This document shows positions 13,758 to 24,382 of a stretch of 24,382 bases of DNA, piece by piece. Position numbers and translations under genes: made by a program. Below the pieces are notes generated by a model. The model did no database searches and was not told where the DNA came from. It worked only from the letters and a program-made list of their open reading frames with translations. Source of the stretch: an uncultured Arenimonas sp. (GTDB lineage Bacteria > Pseudomonadota > Gammaproteobacteria > Xanthomonadales > Xanthomonadaceae); NCBI GenBank assembly GCA_946480565.1, contig CAMLKR010000018.1:1-24382 (forward strand). The letters are read 5' to 3'. How positions within the stretch are numbered: position 1 is the stretch's first letter; each line of letters begins with the position of its first letter.

Positions 13758-15529
13758 AGACCCGGGCCCGCGTCTACAACCCCCGCCAGCGGCTCTACGC
13801 CGTGGGCATCGTGCTGGGGCTTTGCGCCCTGGTGCTGGTCGGCCGTGCCGCCTGGCTGCAGCTGATCGGCCAGGACTTCTACCAGCAGCAGGGCGACGCG
13901 CGTTTCCTGCGCGAGGTGCCCATCGCCACATCGCGCGGCATGATCACCGACCGCAACGGCGAGCCGCTGGCGGTGTCCTCGCCGGTGGAGTCGGTGTGGG
14001 CCAACCCGCAGGAACTGCTGCAGCACGCCGACCGCCTGCCGCAGCTGGCCGAGGCGCTGTCGATCCCGCGCGAGGTGCTCGAGAGCCGCATCGCCCAGCG
14101 CGCGACCAAGGAATTCGTCTATCTGCGCCGGCACATGAACCCGGACGTGGCCCAGGCCGTGATCGACCTGGACATCCCGGGCGTGTACTCGCAGCGCGAG
14201 TTCCGGCGCTTCTACCCGCACGGCGAGGTGATGGCCCACGTGCTGGGCTTCACCAACATCGACGACGCCGGCCAGGAAGGCCTGGAGCTGGCCTTCAACG
14301 ACTGGCTGACCGGCACGCCCGGCGCCCAGCGCGTGATCCGCGACCGCCGCGGCCGCACCGTCGAGAACGTGGACCTGGTCAAGGCCGCCGAGCCGGGCCA
14401 CGACCTGACCCTGTCGATCGACCGCCGCATCCAGTACCTGGCCTACCGCGAGCTCAAGTCGGCGCTGATCGAGCACGGCGCCAGCAGCGGCTCGGTGGTG
14501 GTGATGGACGTGCCGACCGGCGAGATCCTGGCCATGGTCAACCAGCCTTCGTTCAATCCGAATTCGCAGGGTTCGGCCACGCTCGACGCCAAGCGCAACC
14601 GCGCCGTCACCGACGTGGTCGAGCCGGGCTCGGTGATGAAGACCCTGACCTTCGCCGCGGCGATCGAGAGCGGCAAGTTCACGCCCGACACCCAGGTCGA
14701 CACCTCGCCGGGCTACATGACGCTCGCCGGCGGCCACCCGATCCGCGACTTCCGCAACTACGGCGTGCTCACCCTGACCGGCATGCTGACCAAGAGCTCG
14801 AACGTCGGCGCCACCCGCGTGTCGAACGAGCTCACCAGCGAACACCAGTACGACATGTACACCCGGTTCGGCCTGGGCCAGACCAGCGGCAGCGGGTTCC
14901 CCGGCGAAGTGGCCGGCGTGCTGCCGGCACCCAACCGCTGGGGCCCGGCCGAGAAGGCGACCATCAGCTACGGCTACGGCCTGTCGGTGACGCCGCTGCA
15001 GCTGGCGCGGGCCTACGCCGCCATCGGCAACGGCGGCCGCCTGAACCCGGCGACCTTCGTCAAGGGCGGCAACAAGGAAAGCGTGCAGGTGATCGACCCG
15101 GCCATCGCCCGCCAGCTGATGTCGATGCTGGAAACCGTGACCGGCCCGGAAGGCACCGCGCGCCGCGCGGCGGTGCTGGGTTACCGCGTGGCCGGCAAGA
15201 CCGGCACCTCGCGCAAGGCCGGCGGTGGCGGCTACATCGCCAAGCGCTACGCCGCGGTGTTCGTCGGCCTGGTGCCGGCCACCCAGCCGAAGTTCGCGAT
15301 GGTGGTGGTGATCCACGACCCGCAGGGCCTGGAATACGGCGGCGGCGCAGTGTCGGCGCCGGTCTTCCACCGCGTGATGGATGGCGCGCTGCGCCTGATG
15401 GACGTGCCGCCCGACGACATCGAACAGTGGTTCGCCGCCCAGGCCAAGCGCGAGGCGACGAAGGTGACGGCAGTCGCCGCGCCCGCCGAGCCCGCGGCGG
15501 TGAACCCGGTGCCGGAGGCGCTGCGATGA
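13754..15529 (+). CDS. ftsI: Septal peptidoglycan transpeptidase FtsI (PBP3)
   Basis: FtsI cross-links septal peptidoglycan in the periplasm, in complex with FtsW. The 591-aa protein has an N-terminal membrane anchor (about 14-35), a class B PBP pedestal (about 55-215, with [15 protein letters not shown] at 61-75) and a transpeptidase domain with all three active-site motifs: Ser293-Val-Met-Lys296 in EPGSVMKT, Ser348-Ser-Asn350 and Lys482-Thr-Gly484. The SVMK box differs from the more common STVK/STMK at variable positions only. The C-terminal 30 residues are Ala/Pro/Val-rich and probably disordered. It is encoded between ftsL and murE with 4-bp overlaps at both ends. Confidence 0.97.
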   Translation: MKTRARVYNPRQRLYAVGIVLGLCALVLVGRAAWLQLIGQDFYQQQGDARFLREVPIATSRGMITDRNGEPLAVSSPVESVWANPQELLQHADRLPQLAEALSIPREVLESRIAQRATKEFVYLRRHMNPDVAQAVIDLDIPGVYSQREFRRFYPHGEVMAHVLGFTNIDDAGQEGLELAFNDWLTGTPGAQRVIRDRRGRTVENVDLVKAAEPGHDLTLSIDRRIQYLAYRELKSALIEHGASSGSVVVMDVPTGEILAMVNQPSFNPNSQGSATLDAKRNRAVTDVVEPGSVMKTLTFAAAIESGKFTPDTQVDTSPGYMTLAGGHPIRDFRNYGVLTLTGMLTKSSNVGATRVSNELTSEHQYDMYTRFGLGQTSGSGFPGEVAGVLPAPNRWGPAEKATISYGYGLSVTPLQLARAYAAIGNGGRLNPATFVKGGNKESVQVIDPAIARQLMSMLETVTGPEGTARRAAVLGYRVAGKTGTSRKAGGGGYIAKRYAAVFVGLVPATQPKFAMVVVIHDPQGLEYGGGAVSAPVFHRVMDGALRLMDVPPDDIEQWFAAQAKREATKVTAVAAPAEPAAVNPVPEALR

Positions 15530-17013
15530 GCCGCGCCCTCGGCCTGCACGCCCTGCTGCGCGACGTCGCGCTGCCGCCCGCCGGTTTCGATCCCCAGGTC
15601 ACCGGCCTCAGCGCCGACAGCCGCGCCCTGCGTCCGGGCGATGCCTTCGTCGCGCTCGCCGGCGCCACCACCCACGGCCTGCGCCACGCGGCCCAGGCCG
15701 AGGCCGCCGGCGCCAGCGTCATCCTGTTCGAACCGCCGGCGCCGGCCGATGCGCCGCGTCCGCCGCACGTGGTGGCCGTGCCCGGACTGCGCCAGCGCCA
15801 GGGCGAGCTGGCGGACCGCTTCTACGGTTCGCCCTCGACCGTGCTGTCGGTCACCGGCGTCACCGGCACCAATGGCAAGACCTCGACCGTGCAGCTGATC
15901 GCCGAGGCGCTGACCTTGCGCGGCGCGGTGGCCGGCAGCATCGGCACGCTGGGCGCGGGGCTGCACGGCCGGCTGGTCGCCGGCGAACGCACCACCCCCG
16001 ACGTGATCGCCGTGCACCGCCTGCTGGCCGAGATGCACGACGCCGGCGCCAGCCACGTGGCGATGGAAGTCTCGTCGCACGCGCTGGAGCAGGGGCGGGT
16101 GGACGCGGTCGCGTTCCGGATCGCGGTGTTCACCAACCTCACCCGCGACCATCTGGATTTCCACGGCAGCATGGAAGCCTACGGCGCGGCCAAGGCGAAA
16201 CTGTTCGCCTGGCCCAGCCTGCAGGCCGTGGTGGTCAACGTGGACGACCCCTTCGGCGCCGGGCTGCTGGCCCAGGCCGCGCCCGCCGCCCGCCGCATCG
16301 CGCTGAGTTCGCGCGGCCACGCCGACGCGACCCTGCGCGCCGAACACATCGTGCTGGCGCCGGAAGGCCTGCGTTTCGAGCTGGTCGAAGGCGACCGCCG
16401 GCACGACATCGCCACGCCACTGCTCGGCCGCTTCAACGTCGACAACCTGCTGGCGGTGGCCGGCGTGCTGCGGGCGCTGGACTGGCCGCTGGCCGACGTG
16501 GCGGCGATGCTGCCGCGGCTCTCGCCGGTGGGTGGCCGCATGAGCCGCGTCGGCGGCCGCGACGGCCAGCCGCTGGTCGTCGTGGACTACGCCCATACGC
16601 CGGACGCACTGCAGCAGGCCCTGGCCAGCCTGCGCGAACACACGCCCGGCCGCCTGACCTGCGTGTTCGGCTGCGGCGGCGAACGCGACGCCGGCAAACG
16701 GCCGCAGATGGCGGCGATCGCCCAGGCCGGCGCCGACCGCGTGATCGTCACCGACGACAACCCGCGCGGCGAGGACGGCGACCGCATCGTCGCCGACATC
16801 CTGTCCGGGTTCACCCGCACCAATGCCGTGCAGGTGCAGCGCGACCGCGCGCTGGCCATCGCCGACGCCCTGCGCGGCGCCGGTGCCGGCGACGTGATCC
16901 TGGTCGCCGGCAAGGGCCATGAGCCGTATCAGGAGATCGCGGGCGTCCGGCATCCCTTTGACGACCTGCAGGTCGCGGCGGCGCTGCTGCGGGCGCGGGA
17001 GGCCGGGCGATGA
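15526..17013 (+). CDS. murE: UDP-MurNAc-L-Ala-D-Glu:meso-diaminopimelate ligase
   Basis: MurE adds meso-diaminopimelate to the peptidoglycan precursor in the cytoplasm using ATP. The 495-aa product has the Mur ligase three-domain layout: an N-terminal UDP-binding domain, central ATPase with [10 protein letters not shown] (111-120), a probable carboxylated Lys223 in [10 protein letters not shown], and a C-terminal domain with DNPR at 411-414. The DNPR motif is the signature of meso-DAP rather than lysine specificity, so the cell wall should be DAP-type. ATG 15526 overlaps the ftsI stop by 4 bp. Length is normal. Confidence 0.97.
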   Translation: MSRALGLHALLRDVALPPAGFDPQVTGLSADSRALRPGDAFVALAGATTHGLRHAAQAEAAGASVILFEPPAPADAPRPPHVVAVPGLRQRQGELADRFYGSPSTVLSVTGVTGTNGKTSTVQLIAEALTLRGAVAGSIGTLGAGLHGRLVAGERTTPDVIAVHRLLAEMHDAGASHVAMEVSSHALEQGRVDAVAFRIAVFTNLTRDHLDFHGSMEAYGAAKAKLFAWPSLQAVVVNVDDPFGAGLLAQAAPAARRIALSSRGHADATLRAEHIVLAPEGLRFELVEGDRRHDIATPLLGRFNVDNLLAVAGVLRALDWPLADVAAMLPRLSPVGGRMSRVGGRDGQPLVVVDYAHTPDALQQALASLREHTPGRLTCVFGCGGERDAGKRPQMAAIAQAGADRVIVTDDNPRGEDGDRIVADILSGFTRTNAVQVQRDRALAIADALRGAGAGDVILVAGKGHEPYQEIAGVRHPFDDLQVAAALLRAREAGR

Positions 17014-18392
17014 GGCCGATCATGCTTTCGCAGGCCGCGCGCTGGGTCGAGGGCCGCCACCTTGGCGCAGACGTGGCGTTTTCCTCGGTGGGCATCGACA
17101 GCCGCGGCCTGGCGCCGGGCGCGCTGTTCGTCGCCCTGCGCGGCGAGCGCCACGACGGCCACGACCACGTCGCCCAGGCGCTGGAGCGCGGCGCGGCGGC
17201 CCTGCTGGTGCATCGCGAAGTGGACTGCGCGCTGCCGCAGGTGCTGTGCGCCGACACCGAGGAAGCCCTGGGCGAGCTGGCGGCCGGCGTGCAGCAGGGC
17301 CGGCCGGCGGTGGTCGTCGCGCTGACCGGCAGCAACGGCAAGACCTCGGTCAAGGCGCTGGTGCTGGGCATCCTGTCCCGCGCGGGCAAGGCCTACGCCA
17401 ACCCGGGCAACCGGAACAACCAGATCGGCCTGCCGCTGGCGGTGCTGGACGCGCCGGAAGACGCGCGCTTCGCCATCTACGAGATGGGCGCGGGCCAGCC
17501 CGGCGACATCGCCTACCTGGCCTCGATCGCGCCGCCGAACGTGGCGCTGGTGAACAACGTGATGCCGGCGCACATGGAGCGCATGGGCAGCCTGCTGGGC
17601 ATCGCCGAAACCAAGGGCGCGATATACGAGGCGCTGCCCGACGACGGCGTGGCCGTGGTGAATGCCGACGATGCGTTCGCACCCTGGTTCCTGCAGCGCA
17701 TCGGCGCGCGCCGGGTGCTGCGTTTCGGCCTGGAGAACGACGCCGACGTGCGCGCCGACGGCATCGTCGCCACGGCCTCGGGTTCGCGTTTCCGCCTGCA
17801 CACCCCGGCCGGCGGCGCCGACATCGTGCTGCCGCTGCCGGGCCGCCACAGCGTGATGAACGCCCTCGCCGCGGCCGCGCTTGCGCTGGGCGCCGGCGCC
17901 TCGCTCGACGACATCGCCCAGGGGCTGGCCGCGGCCGAGCCGGTGCCCGGCCGGCAGATCCCGCACACGCTGCGCGGCGGCGCGGTGCTGGTGGACGACA
18001 GCTACAACGCCAACCCGGGCTCGGTCGCGGCGGCGATCGCCGCGCTGGCCCAGGCCGGCGGCGAAGCCTGGCTGGTGCTGGGCGACATGGCGGAACTGGG
18101 CGAGGGCGCCGCCCTGATGCACGCCGACATCGGCAGCCAGGCGCGCCGTGCCGGCATCGCGCGGCTTTGGACCGTGGGCGCGCTGAGCGCCGCGGCCAGC
18201 CGCGCCTTCGGCGACGGCGCCCGTCATTTTGACGACCAGGCGGCCCTGGTCTCGGCGCTGGCGCCGGCCCTCGCGGCGGCCGGCCCGGGCCTGCGCTGCG
18301 TGGTCAAGGGCTCGCGTTCGAGCGCGATGGACAAGGTGCTGGCCGCGCTGCTGGCCGCCGACAGGGAAGGGGACGAACACCATGCTGCTTGA
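17010..18392 (+). CDS. murF: UDP-MurNAc-tripeptide:D-alanyl-D-alanine ligase
   Basis: MurF attaches D-Ala-D-Ala, made by Ddl, to UDP-MurNAc-tripeptide, completing the cytoplasmic pentapeptide precursor. The 460-aa protein has the P-loop LTGSNGKTS (105-113), the [16 protein letters not shown] segment, [11 protein letters not shown] and the C-terminal [10 protein letters not shown] motif, all typical of MurF. ATG 17010 overlaps murE by 4 bp. The last codons ([10 protein letters not shown]) read across the mraY SD, and the stop lies 11 bp inside mraY, the longest overlap in the cluster. Confidence 0.97.
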   Translation: MRPIMLSQAARWVEGRHLGADVAFSSVGIDSRGLAPGALFVALRGERHDGHDHVAQALERGAAALLVHREVDCALPQVLCADTEEALGELAAGVQQGRPAVVVALTGSNGKTSVKALVLGILSRAGKAYANPGNRNNQIGLPLAVLDAPEDARFAIYEMGAGQPGDIAYLASIAPPNVALVNNVMPAHMERMGSLLGIAETKGAIYEALPDDGVAVVNADDAFAPWFLQRIGARRVLRFGLENDADVRADGIVATASGSRFRLHTPAGGADIVLPLPGRHSVMNALAAAALALGAGASLDDIAQGLAAAEPVPGRQIPHTLRGGAVLVDDSYNANPGSVAAAIAALAQAGGEAWLVLGDMAELGEGAALMHADIGSQARRAGIARLWTVGALSAAASRAFGDGARHFDDQAALVSALAPALAAAGPGLRCVVKGSRSSAMDKVLAALLAADREGDEHHAA

Positions 18393-19464
18393 ACTGGCCC
18401 GCTGGCTGAACGCGATGGGGTGGATGCCGGCGCTGTTCGGCTACATCACCTTCCGCGCCATCCTGGGCGCACTGACGGCGCTGCTGCTGTCGCTGTGGCT
18501 GGGCCCCCACGTGATCGCGCGCCTGGCCCAGCTCAAGGGCGGCCAGCCGATCCGCACCGACGGCCCGCAGTCGCATTTCTCCAAGGCCGGCACGCCGACC
18601 ATGGGCGGGACGCTGATCCTGATGACGATCACGCTGTCCACGCTGCTGTGGGCCGACCTGCGCAACCGCTATGTCTGGGTGCTGCTGGCCGTGCTGCTGG
18701 CCTTCGGCGCCATCGGCTGGCTGGACGACTGGATCAAGATCGTCAGGCGCGACCCGAACGGCCTGAAGTCGCGCTGGAAGTACGCGCTGCAGTCGGTGTT
18801 CGGCCTGGTCGCGGCGCTGGTGCTGTTCTACACCGCCGACCACGCCAACAACACCACGCTCTTCCTGCCCCTGCTGAAGGACTTCGCGGTGCCGCTGGGG
18901 CTGGGCTTCGTGGTGGTCGCTTATTTCTGGATCGTCGGCTTCTCGAACGCGGTGAACCTGACAGACGGGCTGGACGGCCTGGCGATCATGCCCACCGTGC
19001 TGGTCGCGGCGGCGCTGGGCATCTTCGCCTACGCCTCGGGCAACGCGGTGTTCTCGCAGTACCTGCAGATCCCGGCGATCCCGGGCGCGGGCGAGATCAC
19101 CATCTTCTGCGCGGCGATCGCCGGCGCGGGCCTGGGCTTCCTCTGGTTCAACACCTACCCGGCGATGGTGTTCATGGGCGACATCGGCGCGCTGGCGCTG
19201 GGCGCGGTGCTCGGCACCATCGCCGTCATCGTCCGGCAGGAAGCCATCCTGGTGCTGATGGGCGGCATCTTCGTCATCGAGACGCTGTCGGTGATGATCC
19301 AGGTCGCCAGCTTCAAGCTCACCGGCCGGCGCGTGTTCCGCATGGCGCCGATCCACCACCACTTCGAGCTCAAGGGCTGGCCCGAGCCGCGCGTGATCGT
19401 GCGTTTCTGGATCATCTCGGTGATGCTCGTGCTCGTCGGTCTGGCCACCCTGAAGGTGCGCTGA
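18382..19464 (+). CDS. mraY: Phospho-MurNAc-pentapeptide translocase
   Basis: MraY transfers phospho-MurNAc-pentapeptide to undecaprenyl phosphate, forming lipid I at the inner membrane. The 360-aa, about ten-helix protein carries the catalytic and Mg2+-binding features: Asp115-Asp116 in [16 protein letters not shown] (192-200), Asp267 in [11 protein letters not shown] and HHHFE (325-329). Numbering matches E. coli MraY closely. ATG 18382 follows GGGAAGGGG. It is followed after one base by ftsW; the murD gene usual at this position in gammaproteobacteria is absent. Confidence 0.97.
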   Translation: MLLELARWLNAMGWMPALFGYITFRAILGALTALLLSLWLGPHVIARLAQLKGGQPIRTDGPQSHFSKAGTPTMGGTLILMTITLSTLLWADLRNRYVWVLLAVLLAFGAIGWLDDWIKIVRRDPNGLKSRWKYALQSVFGLVAALVLFYTADHANNTTLFLPLLKDFAVPLGLGFVVVAYFWIVGFSNAVNLTDGLDGLAIMPTVLVAAALGIFAYASGNAVFSQYLQIPAIPGAGEITIFCAAIAGAGLGFLWFNTYPAMVFMGDIGALALGAVLGTIAVIVRQEAILVLMGGIFVIETLSVMIQVASFKLTGRRVFRMAPIHHHFELKGWPEPRVIVRFWIISVMLVLVGLATLKVR

Positions 19465-19465
19465 G

Positions 19466-20776
19466 ATGATTCCCGCCGACCGCGCCAGCCAGGCCACCAA
19501 GCTCGACGCCCTCACCGGGCGCTACGACCCGTGGCTGCTGGGCCTGTCGCTGGCGCTGGCCAGCATCGGCGTGGTGATGGTCGCCTCCAGCTCGATCGCG
19601 ATCTCGGAGGGCCTGGACGTCGGGCCGTTCTATTTCCTCACCCGCCACGTGGTGTTCCTGGGACTGGGCCTGGCCCTGGCCTGGGCCATGATGCAGGTCG
19701 AGCTCAAGCTGGTTGAGAAGTACAGCCAGTGGCTGCTGCTGGGCTGCTTCCTGCTGCTGCTGGCGGTGTTCCTGCCCGGCATCGGCCATACCGTCAACGG
19801 CGCGCAGCGCTGGATCAACCTGGGGGTGTCGAACTTCCAGGCGGTGGAAGCGGTGAAGGTGCTGCTGATCATCTGGCTGGCCAGCTACCTGGTGCGCTAC
19901 CGCGACGAGATCGGCAACCGCTGGCGCACCCTGCTCAAGCCCTTGGGCGTGGCCGGCGCGATCACCGCCATCCTGCTTCTGCAGCCGGACTTCGGTTCGG
20001 CGGCGCTGATCCTGGCCATCACCGGCGGCATGGTCTGGCTGGGCGGCGCGCGCATCCAGCACCTGGCGCTGATGGCCTGCCTGGCGCTGCCGGCGCTGGC
20101 GGCGGTGGCGGTGGCCGCGCCCTACCGCGTGGCGCGCTTGAAGTCCTTCCTCGATCCCTGGGCCGATCCTTTCGACGACGGCTTCCAGCTCACCCAGGCG
20201 CTGATCGCGATCGGCCGCGGTGAGTGGTTCGGGGTCGGCCTGGGCGGCAGCGTGCAGAAGCTCTACTACCTGCCCGAGGCGCATACCGACTTCATCTTCT
20301 CGGTCACCGCCGAAGAGCTGGGTTTCGCCGGCTCGGTGATGATCATCGCCCTGTTCGTGGCGCTCGGCGCCCGCACCTTCCACATCGGCATGCGTGCGGT
20401 GGAGATGCGCCGGCATTTCGCCGGCTTCTGCGCCTTCGGCGTCGGGTTCTGGATCAGCCTGCAGTCCTTCGTCTCGATCGGCGTGAACCTGGGCATCCTG
20501 CCGACCAAGGGTTTGACCCTGCCGCTGATCTCGTCTGGCGGTTCCAGCGTGCTGATGACCTGCGTGGCGATCGGCCTGCTGCTGCGCGTCAGCTACGAAC
20601 TCGACCGCGCCGAACGCCAGGTGGCGCGCATCCGCGGCGAAGGCGGGGCGCCCTCCGACGAGGCCATGGCGCTGGATGCGTCGCCGCCGGTGCAGTCGCC
20701 GGCGGCCATGGCGCCGGCGGTGGGGCCGCGGGGTTCGCGCCACCGCATCGAACCCAAGATCGGAGCCGTGGCATGA
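19466..20776 (+). CDS. ftsW: Septal peptidoglycan glycosyltransferase FtsW (SEDS)
   Basis: FtsW polymerises lipid II into septal glycan strands together with FtsI. The 436-aa product has about ten helices, [10 protein letters not shown] (111-120), [10 protein letters not shown] (171-180), the long periplasmic loop with [20 protein letters not shown], and the probable catalytic Asp275 in [10 protein letters not shown]. The near-C-terminal [10 protein letters not shown] is the classic SEDS signature. A cytoplasmic tail of about 50 Ala/Pro-rich residues ends the protein. It begins one base after mraY and overlaps murG by 4 bp. Confidence 0.96.
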   Translation: MIPADRASQATKLDALTGRYDPWLLGLSLALASIGVVMVASSSIAISEGLDVGPFYFLTRHVVFLGLGLALAWAMMQVELKLVEKYSQWLLLGCFLLLLAVFLPGIGHTVNGAQRWINLGVSNFQAVEAVKVLLIIWLASYLVRYRDEIGNRWRTLLKPLGVAGAITAILLLQPDFGSAALILAITGGMVWLGGARIQHLALMACLALPALAAVAVAAPYRVARLKSFLDPWADPFDDGFQLTQALIAIGRGEWFGVGLGGSVQKLYYLPEAHTDFIFSVTAEELGFAGSVMIIALFVALGARTFHIGMRAVEMRRHFAGFCAFGVGFWISLQSFVSIGVNLGILPTKGLTLPLISSGGSSVLMTCVAIGLLLRVSYELDRAERQVARIRGEGGAPSDEAMALDASPPVQSPAAMAPAVGPRGSRHRIEPKIGAVA

Positions 20777-21849
20777 CCGGCCCCGTGCTGATCCTCGCCG
20801 GCGGCACCGGCGGCCACATCTTCCCGGGCCTGGCGGTGGCGCAGGCGCTGCGCGCGCGCGACGTGCCGGTGGTCTGGCTGGGATCGGACGGCGGCATGGA
20901 AACGCGGCTGGTGCCGCCCGCCGGCATCACGATCGAGACCATCAGCGTGCGCGGCCTGCGCGGCAAGGGCACCCTGGCGCTGCTGAAGGCGCCGTTCCTG
21001 CTCGTCCGCGCGCTGTGGCAGGCGCTGGCCGTGCTGCGCCGGCTGCGTCCGCGCGCGGTGCTGAGCTTCGGCGGTTTCGCCGCCGGCCCGGGCGGCCTGG
21101 TCGCCTGGCTGCTGCGCCGGCCGCTGCTGGTGCACGAACAGAACCGTGCCCCCGGCCTGACCAACCGCGTGCTGGCGCGGCTCGCGCGGCGCGTGCTCTG
21201 CGGTTTCCCCGGCAGCTTCCCGGGCCGCGCCTGCGAGGCGGTCGGCAATCCGGTTCGCCCGGAGATCGCGGCGGTCGCGCCGCCGGCGCTGCGGTTGGCC
21301 GGTCGCACCGGCGCGGCCCGCCTGCTGGTGCTCGGCGGCAGCCAGGGCGCGCACAGCCTGAACATCGCTCTGCCCCAGGTGCTGGCGCGCCTGCCCGCGG
21401 CGCAGCGCCCCGACGTGCGGCACCAGTGCGGCGAACGGCATGCCGAAAAGTGCCGCGAGGTCTATGCGCAGGCCGGGGTGACGGCGAGCGTCGAGCCCTT
21501 CATCGCCGACATGGCCGAGGCCTACGCCTGGGCCGACCTCGTGGTGTGTCGTGCCGGCGCACTGACGCTGGCGGAACTCTGCGCCGCCGGCGTCGGCGCG
21601 CTGCTGGTGCCCTATCCGAACGCCGTGGACGACCACCAGACCCGCAACGCCGAATTCCTGGTCGAGCGCGGTGCCGCGCGCCTGCTGCCGGAAGGCGAGG
21701 GTTTCGACGACCGGCTGTTCGCGGCCGCCGCGCCCCTGCTGGCCGATCCCGGGGCGCGCCTGGCGCTGGCCGAGGCGGCCCGAGCCGCCGCGCTGCCGCG
21801 GGCGGCCGAGGCCGTCGCCGCGATCGTGATCGAGGAGGCCCGCGCATGA
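20773..21849 (+). CDS. murG: UDP-GlcNAc:lipid I N-acetylglucosaminyltransferase
   Basis: MurG adds GlcNAc to lipid I, making lipid II on the cytoplasmic face of the inner membrane. The 358-aa product shows the GT28 signatures: [18 protein letters not shown] (9-26), [11 protein letters not shown] in the N-domain, [11 protein letters not shown] at the interdomain region, and [15 protein letters not shown] with [17 protein letters not shown] for UDP-GlcNAc binding. In some homologues the motif reads RSGA rather than RAGA. Length is normal; both ends overlap neighbours by 4 bp. Confidence 0.97.
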   Translation: MTGPVLILAGGTGGHIFPGLAVAQALRARDVPVVWLGSDGGMETRLVPPAGITIETISVRGLRGKGTLALLKAPFLLVRALWQALAVLRRLRPRAVLSFGGFAAGPGGLVAWLLRRPLLVHEQNRAPGLTNRVLARLARRVLCGFPGSFPGRACEAVGNPVRPEIAAVAPPALRLAGRTGAARLLVLGGSQGAHSLNIALPQVLARLPAAQRPDVRHQCGERHAEKCREVYAQAGVTASVEPFIADMAEAYAWADLVVCRAGALTLAELCAAGVGALLVPYPNAVDDHQTRNAEFLVERGAARLLPEGEGFDDRLFAAAAPLLADPGARLALAEAARAAALPRAAEAVAAIVIEEARA

Positions 21850-23282
21850 TCCGTCGTCGTCTGCAGGAATCCGGGGACCTGGCGCGCGCCTTCCCGCGCG
21901 TGCATTTCATCGGCATCGGCGGCGTCGGCATGAGCGGCATCGCCGAGGTGCTGGTGACGCTCGGTTACCAGGTGTCGGGTTCCGATGCGAACGATTCCGC
22001 CGCCACGCGCCGTCTTTCCGCGATGGGGGCCACCGTGTTCCGCGGCCACGCCGCCGGCCACATCGCCGGCGCCGACGTGGTCGTGGTCTCGAGCGCGATC
22101 AAACCCGAGAACCCGGAGCTGGCTGCCGCCCGCGCGGAGCGCATCCCGGTGGTGCCGCGCGCCGAGATGCTGGCCGAGCTGATGCGCTTCAAGCGCGGCA
22201 TCGCGATCGCCGGTACCCATGGCAAGACCACCACGACCTCGCTGGTCGCCAGCGTGCTCAGCGAAGGCGGCCTGGACCCGACCTTCGTGATCGGCGGCCA
22301 GCTGCTCTCGGCCGGCGCCAACGCCCGCCTGGGCGGCGGCCAGTGGCTGGTGGCCGAAGCCGACGAAAGCGACGGCAGTTTCCTGCGCCTGAATCCGCTG
22401 GTGGCCGTGGTCACCAACATCGACGCCGACCACCTGGAAAACTACGGCGGCGACTTCGAGCGCGTGAAGGCCGCCTTCAACGAATTCCTGCACCGCCTGC
22501 CGTTCTACGGCCTGGCGGTGCTGTGCGTGGACGACGCCGAAGTCGCCGCACTGGCCGCCGAGACGCCGCGCCACCTGGTGACCTACGGCATCGAACAGCC
22601 GGCGGACGTGTTCGCCCGCGACGTGCGCCAGGAAGGCGCGTGCATGCGTTTCACCCTGCACCTGCCCGAGGCGGCGCCGCAGGACGTCACGCTGAACCTG
22701 CCGGGCCGCCACAACGTGCTCAATTCGCTGGCCGCGGCCGCCATCGGCTGGCAGCTGGGCGTCGAGCCGGCGGCGATCGCCTCGGCGCTGGAGAAATTCC
22801 AGGGCATCGGCCGGCGCTTCAACCTCAAGGGCGAACTCGACTTCGGCCGCGGCAAGGCCTTGTTGGTCGACGACTACGGCCACCACCCGCGCGAACTCGA
22901 GGCCGTTTTCGCCGCCGCGCGTGGCGGCTGGCCGGAGCGTCGCCTGGTGGTGGCCTTCCAACCGCACCGCTACACCCGCACCCGCGACCTGTTCGACGAC
23001 TTCGCCGCGGTGCTCTCGAGCGCCGATGCTGTGGTGCTGACCGAGGTGTATCCGGCCGGTGAAGCGCACATCGCCGGTGCCGACGCCAAGTCCCTGGCCC
23101 GCGCCATCCGCGCCCGCGGCCGCGTCGACCCGGTGGTCGCCGGCAGCGCCAAAGAACTGCCGCCGGTGCTGGCCGACGTGCTGGCCGACGGCGACCTGCT
23201 GCTGATGATGGGTGCCGGCGACATCGGCTATGTCGCCGCCGACCTGGCCGCGCACGGAATGAATGGAGGATCCAAGGCATGA
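21846..23282 (+). CDS. murC: UDP-MurNAc:L-alanine ligase
   Basis: MurC starts the stem peptide by adding L-Ala to UDP-MurNAc. The 478-aa protein has the Rossmann segment [17 protein letters not shown] (20-36), ATP loop GTHGKTTT (123-130), [25 protein letters not shown] and DDYGHHPRE, all MurC-typical. The ATG at 21846 overlaps the murG stop by 4 bp, and the gene overlaps ddlB likewise. An alternative start is not needed, since the roughly 17 residues before the Rossmann motif are usual. Confidence 0.97.
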   Translation: MIRRRLQESGDLARAFPRVHFIGIGGVGMSGIAEVLVTLGYQVSGSDANDSAATRRLSAMGATVFRGHAAGHIAGADVVVVSSAIKPENPELAAARAERIPVVPRAEMLAELMRFKRGIAIAGTHGKTTTTSLVASVLSEGGLDPTFVIGGQLLSAGANARLGGGQWLVAEADESDGSFLRLNPLVAVVTNIDADHLENYGGDFERVKAAFNEFLHRLPFYGLAVLCVDDAEVAALAAETPRHLVTYGIEQPADVFARDVRQEGACMRFTLHLPEAAPQDVTLNLPGRHNVLNSLAAAAIGWQLGVEPAAIASALEKFQGIGRRFNLKGELDFGRGKALLVDDYGHHPRELEAVFAAARGGWPERRLVVAFQPHRYTRTRDLFDDFAAVLSSADAVVLTEVYPAGEAHIAGADAKSLARAIRARGRVDPVVAGSAKELPPVLADVLADGDLLLMMGAGDIGYVAADLAAHGMNGGSKA

Positions 23283-24259
23283 CGCCCGTTTCGAACCCGC
23301 TGATCCCCGCGCCGCGGCTCACCGATCCGGCCGCCTTCGGCCGCGTCGCGGTGCTGATGGGCGGCACCAGCGCCGAGCGCGAGGTTTCGCTCGACTCCGG
23401 CCGCAACGTGCTGGAGGCGCTGCACGCCCGCGGCATCGACGCCCAGCCGGTGGACGGGATCCCGGCCCTGGTCGAGGCCCTGCTGGCGAAGAAGTTCGAC
23501 CGCGTCTTCAACATCCTCCATGGCAACAAGGGCGGTGGCGAGGACGGAACGCTGCAGGGACTGCTCGAGGCGCTGGGGGTTCCGTACACGGGATCGGGCG
23601 TGCTGGGTTCGGCCCTGGCGATGGACAAGATCCGCACCAAGCAGGTCTGGCTGTCGCTGGGCCTGTCGACGCCGCGCTACGTGCGCCTGGCCAAGGGCGC
23701 CAATGTCCATGACGCCGCGCGCGAACTGGGCCTGCCGGTGATCGTGAAGCCGTCCAGCGAAGGTTCGTCGGTCGGCGTTTCGCGCGTGTTCGACGACGCC
23801 GGCCTGGACGCCGCGGTCGCGCTTGCGGCGCGTTATCCGGGCGAGCTGCTGATGGAGCAGCTGGTCGTCGGCGGCGAATACACCGTCGGCATCCTGGGCG
23901 ACGTGGCGCTGCCGACCATCCGCATCGTGCCGGCGGGCGAGTACTACGACTACCACGCCAAGTACCTGGCCGAGGACACCCAGTACCTGTGCCCGGGCCT
24001 GGACGACGCCGAGGCCGAGCGCGGGATGCAGGCGCTGGCCCTGGCCGCCTTCCGCGCCGCCGGCTGCACCGGCTGGGGCCGCGTCGACGTGATGCGCGAC
24101 AAGGCCGGCAACAACTACCTGCTGGAAGTGAACACCGCGCCGGGCATGACCAGCCATTCCCTGGTGCCCAAGGCCGCGCGCCAGGTCGGCATCGGCTTCG
24201 AGGAGCTGTGCTGGCGCGTGCTCGAGACCAGCCTGCCGCAGGAGGCCGCGCGCCCGTGA
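23279..24259 (+). CDS. ddlB: D-alanine--D-alanine ligase
   Basis: Ddl joins two D-alanines with ATP, supplying MurF. The 326-aa ATP-grasp protein shows [15 protein letters not shown] (27-41), [15 protein letters not shown] (80-94), [16 protein letters not shown] (102-117), [21 protein letters not shown] and [14 protein letters not shown]. The Tyr-rich YYDYHAKY loop fits D-Ala-D-Ala rather than D-Ala-D-Lac activity. The [10 protein letters not shown] loop is two residues longer than the E. coli HGRGGEDG, as remembered. An N-terminal extension of about 20 residues precedes the first strand. It overlaps murC and ftsQ by 4 bp. Confidence 0.96.
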   Translation: MTPVSNPLIPAPRLTDPAAFGRVAVLMGGTSAEREVSLDSGRNVLEALHARGIDAQPVDGIPALVEALLAKKFDRVFNILHGNKGGGEDGTLQGLLEALGVPYTGSGVLGSALAMDKIRTKQVWLSLGLSTPRYVRLAKGANVHDAARELGLPVIVKPSSEGSSVGVSRVFDDAGLDAAVALAARYPGELLMEQLVVGGEYTVGILGDVALPTIRIVPAGEYYDYHAKYLAEDTQYLCPGLDDAEAERGMQALALAAFRAAGCTGWGRVDVMRDKAGNNYLLEVNTAPGMTSHSLVPKAARQVGIGFEELCWRVLETSLPQEAARP

Positions 24260-24382
24260 ACGCCCTGCTGCGCATCCTGGCCTGGAGCCTCGCCATCGTG
24301 CTGGTGGCGCTGCCGGTCGTGGCCGTCCTCAACGGCTGGATCGCCGGCGAGCGCTGGCCGATGCGCCGCCTGGCCGTCACCG
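24256..24382 (+). CDS. ftsQ: Cell division protein FtsQ, N-terminal fragment (runs off window)
   Basis: Only 42 residues are visible. A GTG start overlaps the ddlB stop (GTGA). A short cytoplasmic N-terminus precedes one transmembrane helix (about 6-26, then [17 protein letters not shown]), which leads toward the expected POTRA domain. In this family FtsQ links FtsL-FtsB to the divisome. Identification rests on topology and position after ddlB, where ftsQ is standard. Confidence 0.88.
   Translation, partial: MNALLRILAWSLAIVLVALPVVAVLNGWIAGERWPMRRLAVT

Noticed and set aside
13583..15370. Long antisense open frames opposite ftsI (and similar ones opposite mraY, ftsW, murC, lpoA)
   Set aside because: They are rich in His/Arg/Gln/Ala with no domains and mirror the codon bias of the sense genes.
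13822..17013. A 1063-codon plus-strand open frame
   Set aside because: Its first part is ftsI out of frame; only the murE portion from 15526 is real. Long shadow frames are expected at this GC content.
1..24382. CRISPR arrays, tRNA genes, insertion sequences, prophage genes
   Set aside because: I saw no regularly spaced direct repeats, no tRNA-like cloverleaf with a T-loop consensus, and no transposase, integrase or phage structural proteins.

Overview
The window is a GC-rich, densely packed stretch of gammaproteobacterial chromosome. Protein content and gene order point to the Xanthomonadales (Lysobacteraceae/Xanthomonadaceae, Lysobacter-like). The evidence is a division and cell-wall (dcw) cluster in which ftsW directly follows mraY with no murD, the conserved order yraN-lpoA / rsmI-rnpB-mraZ, and a thiL-pgpA pair. 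This placement rests on family knowledge, not on a database search.

Layout. (1) 1-977: the 3' part of thiL and all of pgpA. (2) 1043-5423: an accessory peptide-export cassette made of a HlyD-type periplasmic adaptor, a 67-aa double-glycine precursor resembling a class II microcin, a four-helix membrane protein with the fold signature of lipoprotein signal peptidase (LspA) but an altered active site, and a peptidase-containing ABC transporter (PCAT). (3) 5424-7414, minus strand: a uracil-DNA glycosylase-family protein and a GlcD-type FAD oxidase. (4) 7511-8293: a rhomboid protease. (5) 8306-10406, minus strand: yraN and lpoA. (6) 10468-11773: rsmI, a long palindromic repeat and the RNase P RNA gene. 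(7) 11774-12088: a noncoding regulatory region with hairpins, a sigma70-like promoter and phased GG-rich boxes that look like MraZ operators. (8) 12089-24382: mraZ-rsmH-ftsL-ftsI-murE-murF-mraY-ftsW-murG-murC-ddlB-ftsQ (ftsQ cut by the window end), nearly every junction a 4-bp start/stop overlap.

The dcw genes form one translationally coupled unit that builds lipid II (MurE, MurF, MraY, MurG, MurC, Ddl) and inserts septal peptidoglycan (FtsL, FtsI, FtsW, FtsQ). LpoA, encoded divergently nearby, activates a peptidoglycan synthase.

The most novel part is the export cassette. The peptide has a microcin V-like 15-residue leader, a long GxxxG-rich hydrophobic helix and then Val-Ser-Gln-Gly-Cys, which resembles a lipobox. 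The next gene encodes an LspA homologue in which one of the two catalytic aspartates appears as Asn. This suggests, as inference only, a microcin that engages the lipoprotein-processing machinery with an LspA-like decoy or immunity protein. Several hairpins flank the peptide gene, and the adaptor reading frame carries a noncoding-looking 94-residue tail that runs into it.
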